From: Daphnia carinata
Taxonomy: Eukaryota; Arthropoda; Branchiopoda; Diplostraca; Daphniidae
Assembly (NCBI RefSeq): GCF_022539665.2
Contig: NC_081340.1
Location: 372,001-436,000 of the forward strand
Direction: 5' to 3'
Length of the DNA: 64,000 nt
Numbering within the stretch: the stretch's first letter is position 1; each line of letters opens with the position of its first letter. The translations under genes were made by a program, and so were the position numbers. Positions 10,607-21,060 of this stretch are shown here, piece after piece. The notes beneath the pieces are model-generated. The model searched no databases, was not told the origin of the DNA, and worked only from the letters and a program-made list of their open reading frames with translations.

Positions 10607-10930
10607 GTGTGTGTGAATATATATAGTTTAAGACACAAACTCGCCGCTCGAGCCGTCTTATTTTTATTGAGCGTGAACTCCCAACTTACAACAAATCATG
10701 TTCATAATTATCAAATTCCACTTCCTCTCTATTTCGACTATATACTTAAACTTAAACCTTTTTCTTGTACATTTGTAAATTTCTTTCCTCTTTCATTCTT
10801 CACAATCCAAATTCTTTCTTCATTCATTCTCATCAGATATTCTGAAACTCATCTAATTGCACAAGATACACCACAAAAAAATTTTAAAAAATATATACAC
10901 ACTCACACACAAATAATAAATATAGCAATA

Positions 10931-11500
10931 ATGAAAATTAAACGGGAGAGAACCCTTTTTTTTAGTTTCAAGGACTTGGACTTTGTTCCTATGGAAATTG
11001 AAATACATAGATGGTTTATGGGAATAGTGGAAGATCAACTAACGGTCATTGATTTACACTATCATACAAAGCAAATAGTTGCAAAATTCAAAAACCAAGA
11101 TTTGTTTGAAACTTTCTTTCAGCAACACTCCAAAGGAATAGAGTTTCAAAAACTAGGGAAAAAATAACTAATCCCGGTTATAATGGCAGGAAGTCCATGG
11201 AAAAAAATCCGCGTAAAATATGTTCCAGATGAATTGGACTTTAAATATATCTACGCAGCCTTTGAGCAATATGGGGACATACGTCAAATAGAATGGGAAA
11301 AACCGGGATTTGAATCATTAAAAGCAAAACGGGAAAGACTTGTTGTGGAAATGATCGTGAAGAAAAACATACCCTCCTTTGTATCCATAATGGGAATAAG
11401 ATTGGCAGTCGCATATTCCGGCCAAACAAAAACTTGTGCTCGTTGCGATTCTTAAATGCATGGCGCTAGACATTGCGAAGAATGAAAAAAATCGTAAAGC
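10931..11500 (+). pseudogene. family 2 ORF1 relic
   Basis: One frame interrupted by TAA codons at 11165-11167 and 11453-11455. The middle part (KIRVKYVPDELDFKYIYAAF, then GDIRQIEWEK) parallels family 1 ORF1 (KFVRIAGIPQNLDLG, YGNIIDARWER), an RRM-like fold in comparable ORF1 proteins. It ends in a CX2CX4HX4C zinc knuckle (CARC, then MHGARHC) whose spacer holds the second stop. ORF1 proteins of this kind bind element RNA. This copy is dead. Confidence 0.8.
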
Positions 11501-11515
11501 CAAGCGTTGGAAATA

Positions 11516-12196
11516 AACCCCGCTATCACCCTAGCAATAAAAACATTGAAGGAAATAGTTAAAGATTCTGAATCAGGAAATAGAAAAGAAAATAAAGTCA
11601 GAGAAGAAGATGAATTTGAAACAACAGACTCGGACGGAGAAGAATAGCAACAGCAGAAAAAAGGGGAAGAAACGGGTCGAAAGATGACGGGAAAAAAGAA
11701 ACATCAGGAGTATCGAAGCAAATTGAAAAAACAGGACCAATAGAAATTAAAACAACTAAACTAAGGAAAAAAATTAGAAAAATTCACCCAAATCTATTAA
11801 ATTGTCGACAAAGATTTATTAAGAAATCTGACATCCTAAAACAAAGCTTAGCGATTGAAACTGAAAATAAAACCGAGAAGAATATTCATTACGAAGACGG
11901 TAACATAGATAATGTAAAATCTATTAGCATTCCAGAAAAAAACCTAAATGAGAGAGAATCATATAGCGAGCAATCCCGTAGAGATATAGGAACAAATTGC
12001 TCTGGAAAATCCCAAAGGCAAATGAAGAATGTGCTTTTAAAACTCCCAACAAATGTAACGAGAATCAGAATGAGAAACTAGAAGGGAATAAAGGAGATAT
12101 TTTAAAAGATAATTTGATAGAAAATCACGAAGAGCTTTATTTTGAGGACAATATTACACCAGTGATTTTAATTTATTCCTGTTTATTAGTAATAAC
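11516..12196. other. A-rich region between family 2 ORF1 and ORF2
   Basis: About 680 bp of A-rich sequence with short fragments in several frames. By position it corresponds to the low-complexity C-terminal half of ORF1 in family 1, but I cannot align it. No other feature seen. Confidence 0.5.
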
Positions 12197-15100
12197 ATGA
12201 CTAAAGTTATTCCTTTTAATATAAATGGAATAAAATGCAGAAAAAAACAAGAATATCTAAATCAATTTTTAGGAAAACATAAGTCCGATATTTTAGCCTT
12301 TCAAGAAACAAATGTCAATAAACTAGAATTTATTGAAGACGAATATGAAGCAATTATCAATAAAAATGTCGAAAATAGCAGATCAGGAACAATAATTATA
12401 CACAAAAAATCTTTAATGTTAAAAAAATTAAAAAAAGCTGAAGATGGTAGAATTTTAAGAGTAGAATTTTATGATTTTATAATGGTAAATATTTATGCCC
12501 CAACACAAAATGAGACAGCAGCCACTAGGAATAAATTTTATATGCGTACTTTGCCGTGTTTTTTAAAAGCAAATGACGAAAACATATTTTTACTTGGGGA
12601 CTTTAACTGCATAACAGACCCAAAGGACAGAGAAGGACAAAAAAAGAAAATAAATCAACAATTAAAAAATCTCGTAGAAAAACTTAAACTAATCGACTCG
12701 TACAGAATAAAAAACATAAATAGAAAACATAACCTTTACTTATATTAGTCCAAACGGAAAATCAAGAATTGATAGAATTTATTTATCAGCTCGAAACAAG
12801 GAACAAATAGAAGAATGTAAAACATTTATCTATAGTGACCATTCAGCAGTTTTTCTCAAATTACAGAAAAAATAAAAAAACACAGAAAAACGAGAAACCA
12901 TATAGAAACTCAATTCAGGCATTTTAAATGAGCCTGAATTTCAAGAAAGTTTTAATAAACTAGCCTCAACAGCTAAAAGGAAGAAGCATAATTATGAAAA
13001 AATAACTGAGTGGTGGGAAAAAAGAGGTAAAGGAAGAATTTAAAAGAATAAGCCAAAAATATTCGAAGCTGCTCAAGAAAGAGAGGAACTCGTTAAGGTT
13101 TTTTTACATGAAATGTTTAGAACAAGTAAAAGCGGAAATTGACGAGGGTTACAAAAACTGGGAAGAATATTATTGGATAAAAAATAAATTAAAAACGTTA
13201 CATTTGAAAAACGAAGATGGGCAAAAACTTAGAGGCAAATTGAACCAACCAATAGACAATGAAACAGTAACTGTGGCAAACTTAATCAAAGAAAAGAATA
13301 ATGGAGAAAGTAGAAAAATAGAATCACTTGAAAATAATGACACAGCAACCAGTAATTTAGATGTTCATCAAATAATACATACATTTTATAAAAAATTACA
13401 CACACTGGAAAATCACAACATCGGAAAACGCAAAAAAATTTAAGAAAATATAAAGCAAACTGATACAGAAGAAATGAATGAAGAACTTACAAAGGAAATA
13501 TTAGAGCAAGAAATCTGGGAAGCAATAAATTCGTTACGGAAAAATAAATCATCGGGAATTTTAAATGAAAATATGGCCCTTGCTTAAAGAAGAAATTACT
13601 GCTTTATTTATCGAAATTTTTAATACAGAACAACTTACAAAATCCAAAAAAATTGCCATATTGACACTTATACACAAAGGTGGAAACAGAAAATCACTCG
13701 GTAATTGGAGACCAATCCCTCTTTTATGCTGTGACTATAAAATTTTAGCAAAAATTTTTACAATTAGACTAAAAAATACTTTACCGCAACTAGTAAGTCA
13801 TGAACAAACCGGTGGAATAAACAATAGAAATATAACGCAGAATCTAACAACATACAGAAATATAATTGAATGGTTTTCAGATGAAAATACCAGTAAAAAA
13901 ACCAGAAAACTGGTAGTAAGTAAATATAAGCCAAGTGCAGCAGCAATAGTTAGTCTGAACTTTGAGAAGGCTTACGATATGGTATACAGAATTTTTTTAT
14001 ATGAAGTTATGAAGAATATGGGCTTTCAAGATTTATTTATGAAAGGGTAAGGCAGGGATGTCCTTTAGCCATGTATTTGTATATCATTTTTATTGAACCT
14101 TTTTTAAAACATCTCAAAGCTAACCTAAAACCAGTGTATATTGGAAAATCTCAAATAATCATCAAATAACCGCCTTCGTAGATGATGTATCGATTTTTAT
14201 TAACCATTATGATGACCTGAAAAAACTAGAAGAATGTGTTACGGAATTTGAGGAGGCAACAAATTCAAAAATAAATAAAAATAAATCGAATATGTTAGAA
14301 TTAGGAGCATGGGGGAAGAAATGGGGAAAAACCAGTGACATGGATAAAAGCTGCAGAATCGATAAAAATGTTAGGGATCACTTGACACACACCGAGACAT
14401 TGAAACAATTGAAACAAAGCAAATTGATATTAGGGAAAATGGCTTTTATATTATTATTATGGAGAAGGCTTTTAACTATACAACAAAAAGCAATCTTTTT
14501 TGACACTTTTATTTCTCCAAAATCCTATCACCTGGCAAACATTTTACCTATACCTAGGGAGCACAAGGAAAAGATCCAGCAAATAGAACAAAATTTTATT
14601 TGGCAGCACAAATTAGAAAGATTAGCAAAAGATGAGCTTTACTTTGCAACAGATGAAGGAGGATTAAACATAAGCAATGTTCAAATGAAATATCGTTCCC
14701 TCTTTTTAGAAAACCTGATTTTGCACTTAATAAAACTTCCCAAAAGCGAAAATGGGAAAATGCTTAGTTACTGAATAGGATTTAAACTGAGAAAAATTAT
14801 AGACATTACACCTGGACCAAGCTGTGATAAACCTCCTTTATTTTTAAAAAACGTTGTGGAAGATATTCACAGAATAGGCCAAAAAAAACATACAAACCCA
14901 GAAAATTAAAACCAAAGAAATGTACCATATACTAGTCAACGAAGTTAAACAAATCCCTAAAATAATTACAAAAAATCCAAATACAAATTTTAACCCAGTT
15001 TTTAAAGCACTAACACAAAATTTTTTAACACCTTTTCAAAAAGAACATCTTTTTATGAAATCCATAATGTACTAGCAACCAAAGATAGATTAATTAAATG

Positions 15101-15390
15101 TAACCAAATAACATCACCTACCTGTGACCGATGTGAAGAAATAGAAACAATCCAACACTTATTTCAATGTAAAGTAATTAAACCAGCAGTTAAATACATT
15201 CAAAATGGCATTTCAAGAATATACGAAAACAAATTTTACCCAAATTTAAAACAACTATATCTACTAGATTTCCCCAAAACTACAAAACAAAAGCAAAATA
15301 AGGCAATTTTTTTAGCAGCAAACCTAAGTAGTAGTAGTAGTTTGAAATTAGAAGAACAACGAATTGAAAATAATCAAAATTTCCATTTAT
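12197..15390 (+). pseudogene. family 2 ORF2 relic (endonuclease, RT, CCHC)
   Basis: The endonuclease lies at 12197-12875: FNINGIK, FQETN, NIYAP, LLGDFNC, then after a frameshift SRIDRIY and YSDHSAV. The linker spans about 13020-13560 in pieces. RT lies at 13565-14330: NWRPIPLLCCDYKILAK, LNFEKAYDMVY, RQGCPLAMYL and the catalytic FVDD at 14175-14186. The stretch between the palm helix and RQGCPL is deleted near 14047. A C-terminal knuckle CDRCEEIETIQHLFQC lies at about 15119-15172. At least four frame breaks make it non-functional. Every recognisable motif still carries its key residue, so the decay is likely neutral. Confidence 0.85.
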
Positions 15391-15508
15391 GGTTTTTAAG
15401 TTAGTTAACAAAAAAAAAAAAAACAATACAATATAAAAAAAGTCCATGTGACAAGAGTATTTTAGTAGTTGAATATTAGGCCGAACCATTGAAGTAAAGA
15501 AAAAAAAA

Positions 15509-15547
15509 GTACCTAGACCACTTGAGAAAACGGAATGCTGTTGGCAT
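15509..15547 (+). pseudogene. 5S rRNA 3' fragment (from nt 75)
   Basis: Follows the family 2 poly(A): gtacctaga, then a decayed 3' part ending ctgttggcat. About seven bases are missing or changed in the box C region. This is the downstream half of the 5S target of family 2. Confidence 0.85.
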
Positions 15548-15633
15548 CAAACTTTTAATAGCCACAAAGCCGTTAACGGATGAATCACAGGTAACCAGGT
15601 ACACCAACATATTTTTATGATTAAGATTATGGA
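15548..15633 (+). other. decayed 5S spacer fragment
   Basis: Shares caaacttttaatagccac and ggatgaatcacagg with the start of a normal spacer. It then diverges and jumps into the middle of the next 5S gene, so most of one unit is deleted. Confidence 0.7.
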
Positions 15634-15696
15634 TACGTCGGGTTCCGTAAGTACCTAGATGGGTGACCGCTTGGGAATACGGGATGCTGTTGGCAT
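15634..15696 (+). pseudogene. 5S rRNA 3' fragment (nt 58-120)
   Basis: Starts tacgtcggg and runs to the normal 3' end with a T4 terminator. The 5' half including most of box A is missing. One substitution (gttccgtaag). Confidence 0.9.
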
Positions 15697-16041
15697 CAAA
15701 ACTTTTATATCCACCTAGCCGTTTTTGGATGAATCACAGGGAAGTACGAACCAACTCGCGATGAATTCTAGTATTTTCTAAGACGCCACCTAGTGGTCAG
15801 TTTTGAAATTTCATCTCCTTCCAACTAAAGGTTTTTTAAAACGAGAACACAAAAGGTGTGGTACATTTCAGTGAGAAAAGTGACCTCTTTAAAGAAAGTG
15901 AATTTTATTTGTTTGCATTTTTGTGGTTGACCGAACGCGATGGTTACCAGTCCAATATCCTTAACTATATCAATCAATTGTACTTGTGCTGGTTTTAATG
16001 GACATTACTGGAGTGTATTCATTTTATTTTGGAACTGAATT

Positions 16042-16126
16042 GTCAACGGCCATACCACGTAGAACAAACCTTGTCTCGTCAGCTCCAGGAAGTTAAGCTA
16101 CGTCGGGTTCCGTTAGTACCTAGATG
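16042..16126 (+). pseudogene. 5S rRNA 5' part (nt 1-85), broken by family 1 insertion
   Basis: Normal upstream spacer and normal nt 1-85 ending tacctagatg, then the first base of the Tx1-like element. The gatg at nt 82-85 recurs after the element's poly(A) at 21050, so it is the 4-bp target duplication. Confidence 0.95.
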
Positions 16127-16349
16127 CAGACGTCTTTTTGTGTCATCCTCTATTTTCATCAAATTGTGAGTTTTCTGTTTTTTATTTATATTTTTTGTTG
16201 TTATATTTGTGTTTTTGAGTGTTTATTTTGTATAGTTTAGCTGTTTTTGTTGAGTTTTCCCTATATTTGTTGTATTTGTGTGTTTGTTTACGTGTGTGGG
16301 GACCTCCCCCTCCCCCTTTTGGCAGTTTGTTTACATTGTCTAGGGGACA
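16127..16349 (+). other. 5' UTR of family 1 element
   Basis: The 223 bp between the 5S junction and the ORF1 ATG, T-rich with a run of C near 16305-16320. Non-LTR elements usually carry an internal promoter here, but I see no decisive motif. Confidence 0.7.
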
Positions 16350-17405
16350 ATGGCTGCCAAGTGGCTTAATAGTGCAGATATCGATTTTGGGGTTCAATTC
16401 CCGAGATTGACTATGCGTACCGTTCATGGTTTTGTGCGTAGTTTGAAGGTTGAGGCAGAAGATCTCTTAGGCTTAGTAGCTGTTCTAGACACGAGAAACC
16501 AGGTCGCTAGAATTACGTTTACCTCAGAGGCATACACCTCAAGTTTTTTGTCCCGACACAGTGGTATCGTCAGGACCGAATTGGAGGGGAAAGAAGTTAA
16601 TGTAGTCATAAGGGATAGCAATATTCAAGAGAAATTTGTTCGAATTGCAGGAATTCCACAGAACCTAGATTTGGGAGTAGTTCAGACACGTCTTAAGGAA
16701 TATGGGAACATAATTGACGCTCGGTGGGAACGCTATCGAGTGGTAGAGGATGAAGTTTTATACCCTGTCCTTTCCACTTGGATGATCGTACGAATGACGC
16801 TGACGAAAAACATTCCATCATACATTACCATTGGCAGTTATCGGGCCATGGTAAAGTATGATGGACAAAAGCCTACTTGCAGACTTTGCGACGAAGAGAC
16901 TCATTTTAGCTACAACTGCCCAACTTTGAAACGCAACCAGGAACCCAACATTGCCAAAAAACCTGTTCCCAAAATGCCAAAAAAGACCGTTAGTGAAAAT
17001 CCCGTCATAATTACCGTAGTTGAACATTCCATGGTTTCCAAGGTTCCTTTGGAGAGTGAATTGCAAGATTCACTCTCGAATGGGACTCCAAATTTGGAAA
17101 CTGAAACCATGGAATGTGAAACTCCGACCCCTCCTATAGCAACACCTATTACAGAAAACCCACCTGAAAATATCCCGGAATCCCAAATGTCACCCCTTGA
17201 CACCGAAACCCATGAACCATTGACAATCATCATGGAATCGATGGAACCCAACATGGGGGAAATCGAGACCATGGAAACTGACAAATCAAAAGACCCCCTG
17301 AGATTTCCAACTGTTCCACGAAACAAACGTTTCAAACCCACCTTGACGACCCAGAATTCTAAACCTGCTTCAACCATTCCCCAACCCAAAAAACCTCACA
17401 AATGA
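16350..17405 (+). CDS. family 1 ORF1: RNA-binding (Gag-like) protein with CCHC knuckle
   Basis: 351 aa. The ATG at 16350 has A at -3 and G at +4, a good context. The N-terminal half (about 20-165) has two RRM-like stretches; the second begins KFVRIAGIPQNLDLG. A CX2CX4HX4C knuckle uses C177, C180, H185 and C190. Beyond it the C-terminal half is low complexity: a lysine/proline linker, then a Pro/Thr/Met/Glu-rich acidic stretch and a basic tail. ORF1 proteins of this type bind element RNA to form the retrotransposition particle; that function is inferred. The stop codon overlaps the ORF2 start (ATGA at 17402-17405). Confidence 0.9.
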   Translation: MAAKWLNSADIDFGVQFPRLTMRTVHGFVRSLKVEAEDLLGLVAVLDTRNQVARITFTSEAYTSSFLSRHSGIVRTELEGKEVNVVIRDSNIQEKFVRIAGIPQNLDLGVVQTRLKEYGNIIDARWERYRVVEDEVLYPVLSTWMIVRMTLTKNIPSYITIGSYRAMVKYDGQKPTCRLCDEETHFSYNCPTLKRNQEPNIAKKPVPKMPKKTVSENPVIITVVEHSMVSKVPLESELQDSLSNGTPNLETETMECETPTPPIATPITENPPENIPESQMSPLDTETHEPLTIIMESMEPNMGEIETMETDKSKDPLRFPTVPRNKRFKPTLTTQNSKPASTIPQPKKPHK

Positions 17406-20400
17406 CTGCAGAACTAAAAATCGCTACCATCAACATAGGAGGTATTAGATCAGTCGAGCGGCGTCAAATCCTTCTAAATTTCTGCAGGGACGGTAATCTC
17501 GATATCGTGGGACTTCAAGAGGTAGCCTTTCATTCTTGTCCAATAATTGAAAGCTGTTACCACTTGCTAGCAAATGTCGGTCCCAACAAAAACGGAACAG
17601 CCATCCTTATTAGGCATGGTCTGGAATATTCTCGATTGCTTCTTGAACCTGACGGAAGGCTTATCTCCATTGACGTAAAATGTTTTACGTTTATTAATAT
17701 CTATGCCCCGTCTGGTAAGCAAGCTAAGAACGAGAGAAACAACTTTCTTCGTCAAACCGTTCCTGCCTACTCAGTTACCACTCGACTGCCCTTCGTGTTG
17801 ATGGGCGATTTTAACTGCGTTGACGACATCCAAGATAGGGAAAATATCCAATCCACCCCTGTCTCAAGTAATATCGTTAGCTATGCTTTAAAAGAGATGG
17901 TTACCGGTCTTGATCTGGTAGACATCTGGAAAAAGCTAAATCATAGTGAACCGGGCCACACTTTTCATTACCATTCCGGTTCTTCTAGACTTGATAGGAT
18001 TTATGCTACTCGATCATTTGCAGAACATTTTTCAAATATTTGTTTGCAATCCTTATCGATTAGCGACCATCAGTCAGTACAGTCCACGCTTACTTGCAAT
18101 CTCGATCTCCCGAATCGTAGCAGACCCTCTGCCGGGTCGTGGAAACTAAATACTTCAATATTATCAGAAGAAGGTTATCAGAAATACGTTATTCATTTCA
18201 TACAGGAATCCGCTAATCATCCTCTTAGGGAAAGTAATGTAGCAAATTGGTGGGAGAGTGTCCTGAAACCAGGTATCAGGCGCATTTCGGTAGATTATTC
18301 TAGGCAAAGAGCTAGACTTATTAGAGAAACTAAGTTTTTCTATCAGTCTTGCATTCAGGAGTTGGCCGAAGCAGACACCTTTGATTGGGTTGCCTTTCAC
18401 CAGTTGAGGAAATTCTCAAAGTCTTGGGAGGAGAGCACACTTAAAGGGTATGGGATACGTTCCCGCTGTTTCGAAGGGCCACAAGTTGAGGAAGCAAATA
18501 TTTTTCACGTAAATAGAGCCAGAATAAACTATAGTAAGTGTCGCATTGATAAAATCATTGCCCCTAATGGCACATGCTTATCGACCAAGGAGGATATTTC
18601 AGCCGAGATTGTTTCCCATTTTACGAGGATTTTTAAAAATCAACCTTCTCCTGACACACTGGCAGAGACTGAGTTCCTTGAGGGAGTAAGAGATTGCTTT
18701 AAGCCAACCCCAAACCTAACAGCGCCAATTTCCCTTCTTGAGATTAGAGCTGCTCTAATAGCAATGAAGTCAAACAAATCCCCTGGCACCGATGGCATTC
18801 CTTACGAGTTTTACGTAGAATTTTGGGACGTGATCGCACCCCATTTCTTGGATATGTTTAATCATATCCTTGAAAGGGAAAACCTGACGTCATCGCAGGG
18901 ACAAGCGGCGATCAGGCTAATTCCCAAGTCATCAGGGCTTTGCGGAATTTCTAATTTTCGGCCAATTTCTCTGTTGAACTGTGACTACAAAGTCATGGCA
19001 TCTGTTTTAGCGAGACGTTTGAGGCAGACACTATCATCTACCATAGGGCCTCACCAAAAAGGTGGGGTACCTGGTAGATTGATTTTTGATAATTTAAGTC
19101 TTTATAGAGATATCATCCAATACGTTGAGGACCGGGGATGCCATGACTCTTCCAACTTTTCGATTCGGGGTATGGGCGCTGCCATTGTTGGAGTTGACTT
19201 TGAAAAGGCCTACGACCTGGTTAACAGGGAAGTCCTCTGGAGGATTCTGGATGTCATGGGCTATCCCACCACTTTCGTCCGTTGGTTACAGACTATGTAT
19301 TCTGTAACAGGAATGACAATCCTCAGCGGACCGGAGGTGGCTGGGGTGATTCATGATGTTCAGTCGATTCGCCAGGGATGCCCCCTATCTGTCCATCTCT
19401 TCGTGCTATACATTGAGCCGTTACTAGTGCGCTTATCTAAAGTTCTCCAGGGCGTATCATTATTTAATGAAAAACTCACTGTCAGAGCCTTTGTTGATGA
19501 CGTCACCATTTTCATTTCTTGTGACGAAGATTTTACCAGGGCAGGACAGGTTCTTGACTTATTCTGTCAGTGGACAAAGGCAAGGATGAATAAAGAGAAA
19601 ACGAAAGCCCTGGGACTTGGGACTTGGAGCTCTAGATTGATTTGGCCTCTTGAGTGGCTTGTGTCGGCATCAACATTGTCCCTGTTAGGAATTAATTTCT
19701 CCCACTCTATAGCCGAGACAGCTGACAGGGTCTGGAATGATGCATTCGGCCCTCTAAATGGTATTCTGCGAGAGAATGCCTGTCGACGTTTTAACCTCTA
19801 CCAGAGGGTGATATTCATTAAGTCGAAGGCTCTCTCTAGAACTGTGTTCATTGCACACGTTCTACCATGTAACCAAAGTATGGCTGACCAGATTTCAAAG
19901 GCTGTCCGGAAGTTTCTATGGATGGGTAAAGTAGAAAGGCCGAAGAAAACTGTAACTTATCGTTCTGTCATCCAAGGGGGACTGGGAATGGTCCACACAC
20001 AACTCTTTTACCGTTCCCTTTTCTTGTGCCCCCTGTATAGAATCCTTGTAGGCCCCATTAGTCCAGAAAGCTCTCTACTTCGTTATTGGATGTCCTTCCC
20101 TCTCCGGACCATCTTACCACTCTACAAAGGCAACACCCTACCTGTAGCAGTCATGAAGAGGCCCTTTTACCTTCAGGAACCCCTGCATCAAATCAAGCAA
20201 CTCTTCGCCTCTTCAGTCCTGGTGCAGGGGAATCCAATGGTTCACCGAAAAACATATAACCATTGGATCCTGGAGGTGACCACAACGGGAAAGCTGGAGA
20301 TCCTGAGGCCTAATCTGGATTGGCCACGAATCTGGAAGGAGACTGCAGCCCTTCCAAGTAACATCAGAGAAACCATGTTCCTGTTCAACCAGCGACTTCT

Positions 20401-20737
20401 CCCTACCAGGACCAGATGCCATCGGTTGGACCCCACCAAGGACGCCTTATGTCCCATCTGCCACCAACACCCCGAAACCGATGAGCATCTGATGTTCCAG
20501 TGTCCTGCACGCCTCACCGTTTGGAGCTGGTTGGAAGGAACTATGCGTCGAATGGGCTGCAGTTCGACAAACGAAGATTTGATTCGTGGCCATTTTGGGC
20601 CGATAGGTAATCTCCGGCAAACTTTTACTCTTCTGGCTGCATACCTCTTCATCACCTGGAAAGCAAGAAGCCACCTAAGGATCCCAAGTCAAGAAGAAGT
20701 AGAGAGCCTATGGAAATCACTTTGTAACCCTAGATGA
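17402..20737 (+). CDS. family 1 ORF2: AP endonuclease-reverse transcriptase
   Basis: 1111 aa. It should nick the 5S target and copy the element RNA from the free end. The N-terminal APE-type endonuclease shows N11, E40 (LQEVAF), IYAP near 99-103, GDFNC with D136 and N138, SRLDRIY with D198, and SDH at 221-223, so all expected catalytic positions are present. RT spans about 460-730 with KSPGTDG, NFRPISLLNCDYKV, DFEKAYD, RQGCPLS and catalytic FVDD at 697-700. The C-terminal zinc knuckle is CX2CX8HX4C (C1017, C1020, H1029, C1034). Its start lies inside the ORF1 stop, which suggests translational coupling. It looks intact. Confidence 0.93.
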   Translation: MTAELKIATINIGGIRSVERRQILLNFCRDGNLDIVGLQEVAFHSCPIIESCYHLLANVGPNKNGTAILIRHGLEYSRLLLEPDGRLISIDVKCFTFINIYAPSGKQAKNERNNFLRQTVPAYSVTTRLPFVLMGDFNCVDDIQDRENIQSTPVSSNIVSYALKEMVTGLDLVDIWKKLNHSEPGHTFHYHSGSSRLDRIYATRSFAEHFSNICLQSLSISDHQSVQSTLTCNLDLPNRSRPSAGSWKLNTSILSEEGYQKYVIHFIQESANHPLRESNVANWWESVLKPGIRRISVDYSRQRARLIRETKFFYQSCIQELAEADTFDWVAFHQLRKFSKSWEESTLKGYGIRSRCFEGPQVEEANIFHVNRARINYSKCRIDKIIAPNGTCLSTKEDISAEIVSHFTRIFKNQPSPDTLAETEFLEGVRDCFKPTPNLTAPISLLEIRAALIAMKSNKSPGTDGIPYEFYVEFWDVIAPHFLDMFNHILERENLTSSQGQAAIRLIPKSSGLCGISNFRPISLLNCDYKVMASVLARRLRQTLSSTIGPHQKGGVPGRLIFDNLSLYRDIIQYVEDRGCHDSSNFSIRGMGAAIVGVDFEKAYDLVNREVLWRILDVMGYPTTFVRWLQTMYSVTGMTILSGPEVAGVIHDVQSIRQGCPLSVHLFVLYIEPLLVRLSKVLQGVSLFNEKLTVRAFVDDVTIFISCDEDFTRAGQVLDLFCQWTKARMNKEKTKALGLGTWSSRLIWPLEWLVSASTLSLLGINFSHSIAETADRVWNDAFGPLNGILRENACRRFNLYQRVIFIKSKALSRTVFIAHVLPCNQSMADQISKAVRKFLWMGKVERPKKTVTYRSVIQGGLGMVHTQLFYRSLFLCPLYRILVGPISPESSLLRYWMSFPLRTILPLYKGNTLPVAVMKRPFYLQEPLHQIKQLFASSVLVQGNPMVHRKTYNHWILEVTTTGKLEILRPNLDWPRIWKETAALPSNIRETMFLFNQRLLPTRTRCHRLDPTKDALCPICHQHPETDEHLMFQCPARLTVWSWLEGTMRRMGCSSTNEDLIRGHFGPIGNLRQTFTLLAAYLFITWKARSHLRIPSQEEVESLWKSLCNPR

Positions 20738-21049
20738 GTTCTGTGAGAAAAGTGACCTCTTTAAAGAAAGTGAATTTTATTTGTTTGCATTTTTGTTTGT
20801 TGACCGAATATGTCAAATTTTTGTTTATTTTTGTGTATTGTCCAATATCCTTAACTATATAAATCAATTGTACTTGTGTTGGTTTTAATGGACATTACTA
20901 CATTTATTCATTTTATTTTGGAACTGAATTGTCAAATTTTTCTTTATTGCCATACCACGTAAGAACAAACCTTGTCTTGTTTTTCATGCTCCATGATGAA
21001 TATTAATCGATAATAAAAGGTTCCGTTTACCTAAAAAAAAAAAAAAAAA
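20738..21049 (+). other. mosaic 3' UTR (element UTR and 5S spacer blocks) with poly(A)
   Basis: Blocks matching the 3' UTR of copy 38722-42209 alternate with blocks matching the 5S unit upstream of the insertion site. 5S spacer: about 20740-20808. UTR: 20809-20841. 5S spacer: 20842-20899. Then short alternating pieces: 5S about 20905-20935, UTR about 20934-20951, 5S gene about 20949-20961, UTR about 20979-21020. The last stretch before poly(A), ttccgtttacct, resembles 5S nt 67-80. All blocks are colinear with both parents. Poly(A) is 17 nt. Confidence 0.85.
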
Positions 21050-21060
21050 GATGGGTGACC
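21050..21060 (+). pseudogene. 5S rRNA fragment (nt 82-92) after family 1 element
   Basis: Only gatgggtgacc remains. The sequence then jumps to ctaaagggtt in the middle of a spacer, so the rest of the gene, its terminator and about half a spacer are deleted. Confidence 0.9.

Larger units (their letters stand above)
10607..15508 (+). mobile_element. family 2 Tx1-like non-LTR element, decayed
   Basis: A second, strongly diverged element with the family 1 layout: ORF1 (RRM-like region plus CCHC knuckle), then ORF2 with AP endonuclease, RT and a C-terminal CCHC, an A-rich 3' region and poly(A) at about 15500-15508. Its coding strand is far more A-rich than family 1. The 3' end abuts 5S nt 75 (gtacctaga), about seven nt upstream of the family 1 junction. 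The 5' boundary is uncertain and no upstream 5S half is visible. Confidence 0.85.
16127..21049 (+). mobile_element. family 1 Tx1-like non-LTR retrotransposon, full length
   Basis: About 4.9 kb: 5' UTR 16127-16349, ORF1 16350-17405, ORF2 17402-20737, 3' UTR, and poly(A) 21033-21049. Both ORFs are open. The AP-type endonuclease, the RT sequence type (NFRPISLLNCDYKVMA, GVDFEKAYDLV, AFVDD) and GGLGMVHTQLF in the C-terminal region place it with Tx1/L1-like elements. Known members of that group target repeated genes, including 5S genes (Mutsu in fish). It sits inside a 5S gene between nt 85 and a duplicated nt 82. ORF2 is nearly identical to the copy at 38722, which implies recent activity. The 3' UTR is an odd mosaic (see findings). 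Confidence 0.93.

Noticed and set aside
16127-16140. Downstream promoter element reading of cagacgtc at the family 1 5' end
   Set aside because: The motif lies at +1 to +8, not near +28 where such an element works, so position does not support it.
16182-16427. Minus-strand 81-codon frame over the family 1 5' UTR
   Set aside because: Low-complexity translation of a T-rich UTR, with no motif.
19125-20674. Antisense and out-of-frame ORFs over Tx1-like ORF2 and BEL gag-pol
   Set aside because: They are shadows of the coding frames with no independent motif.
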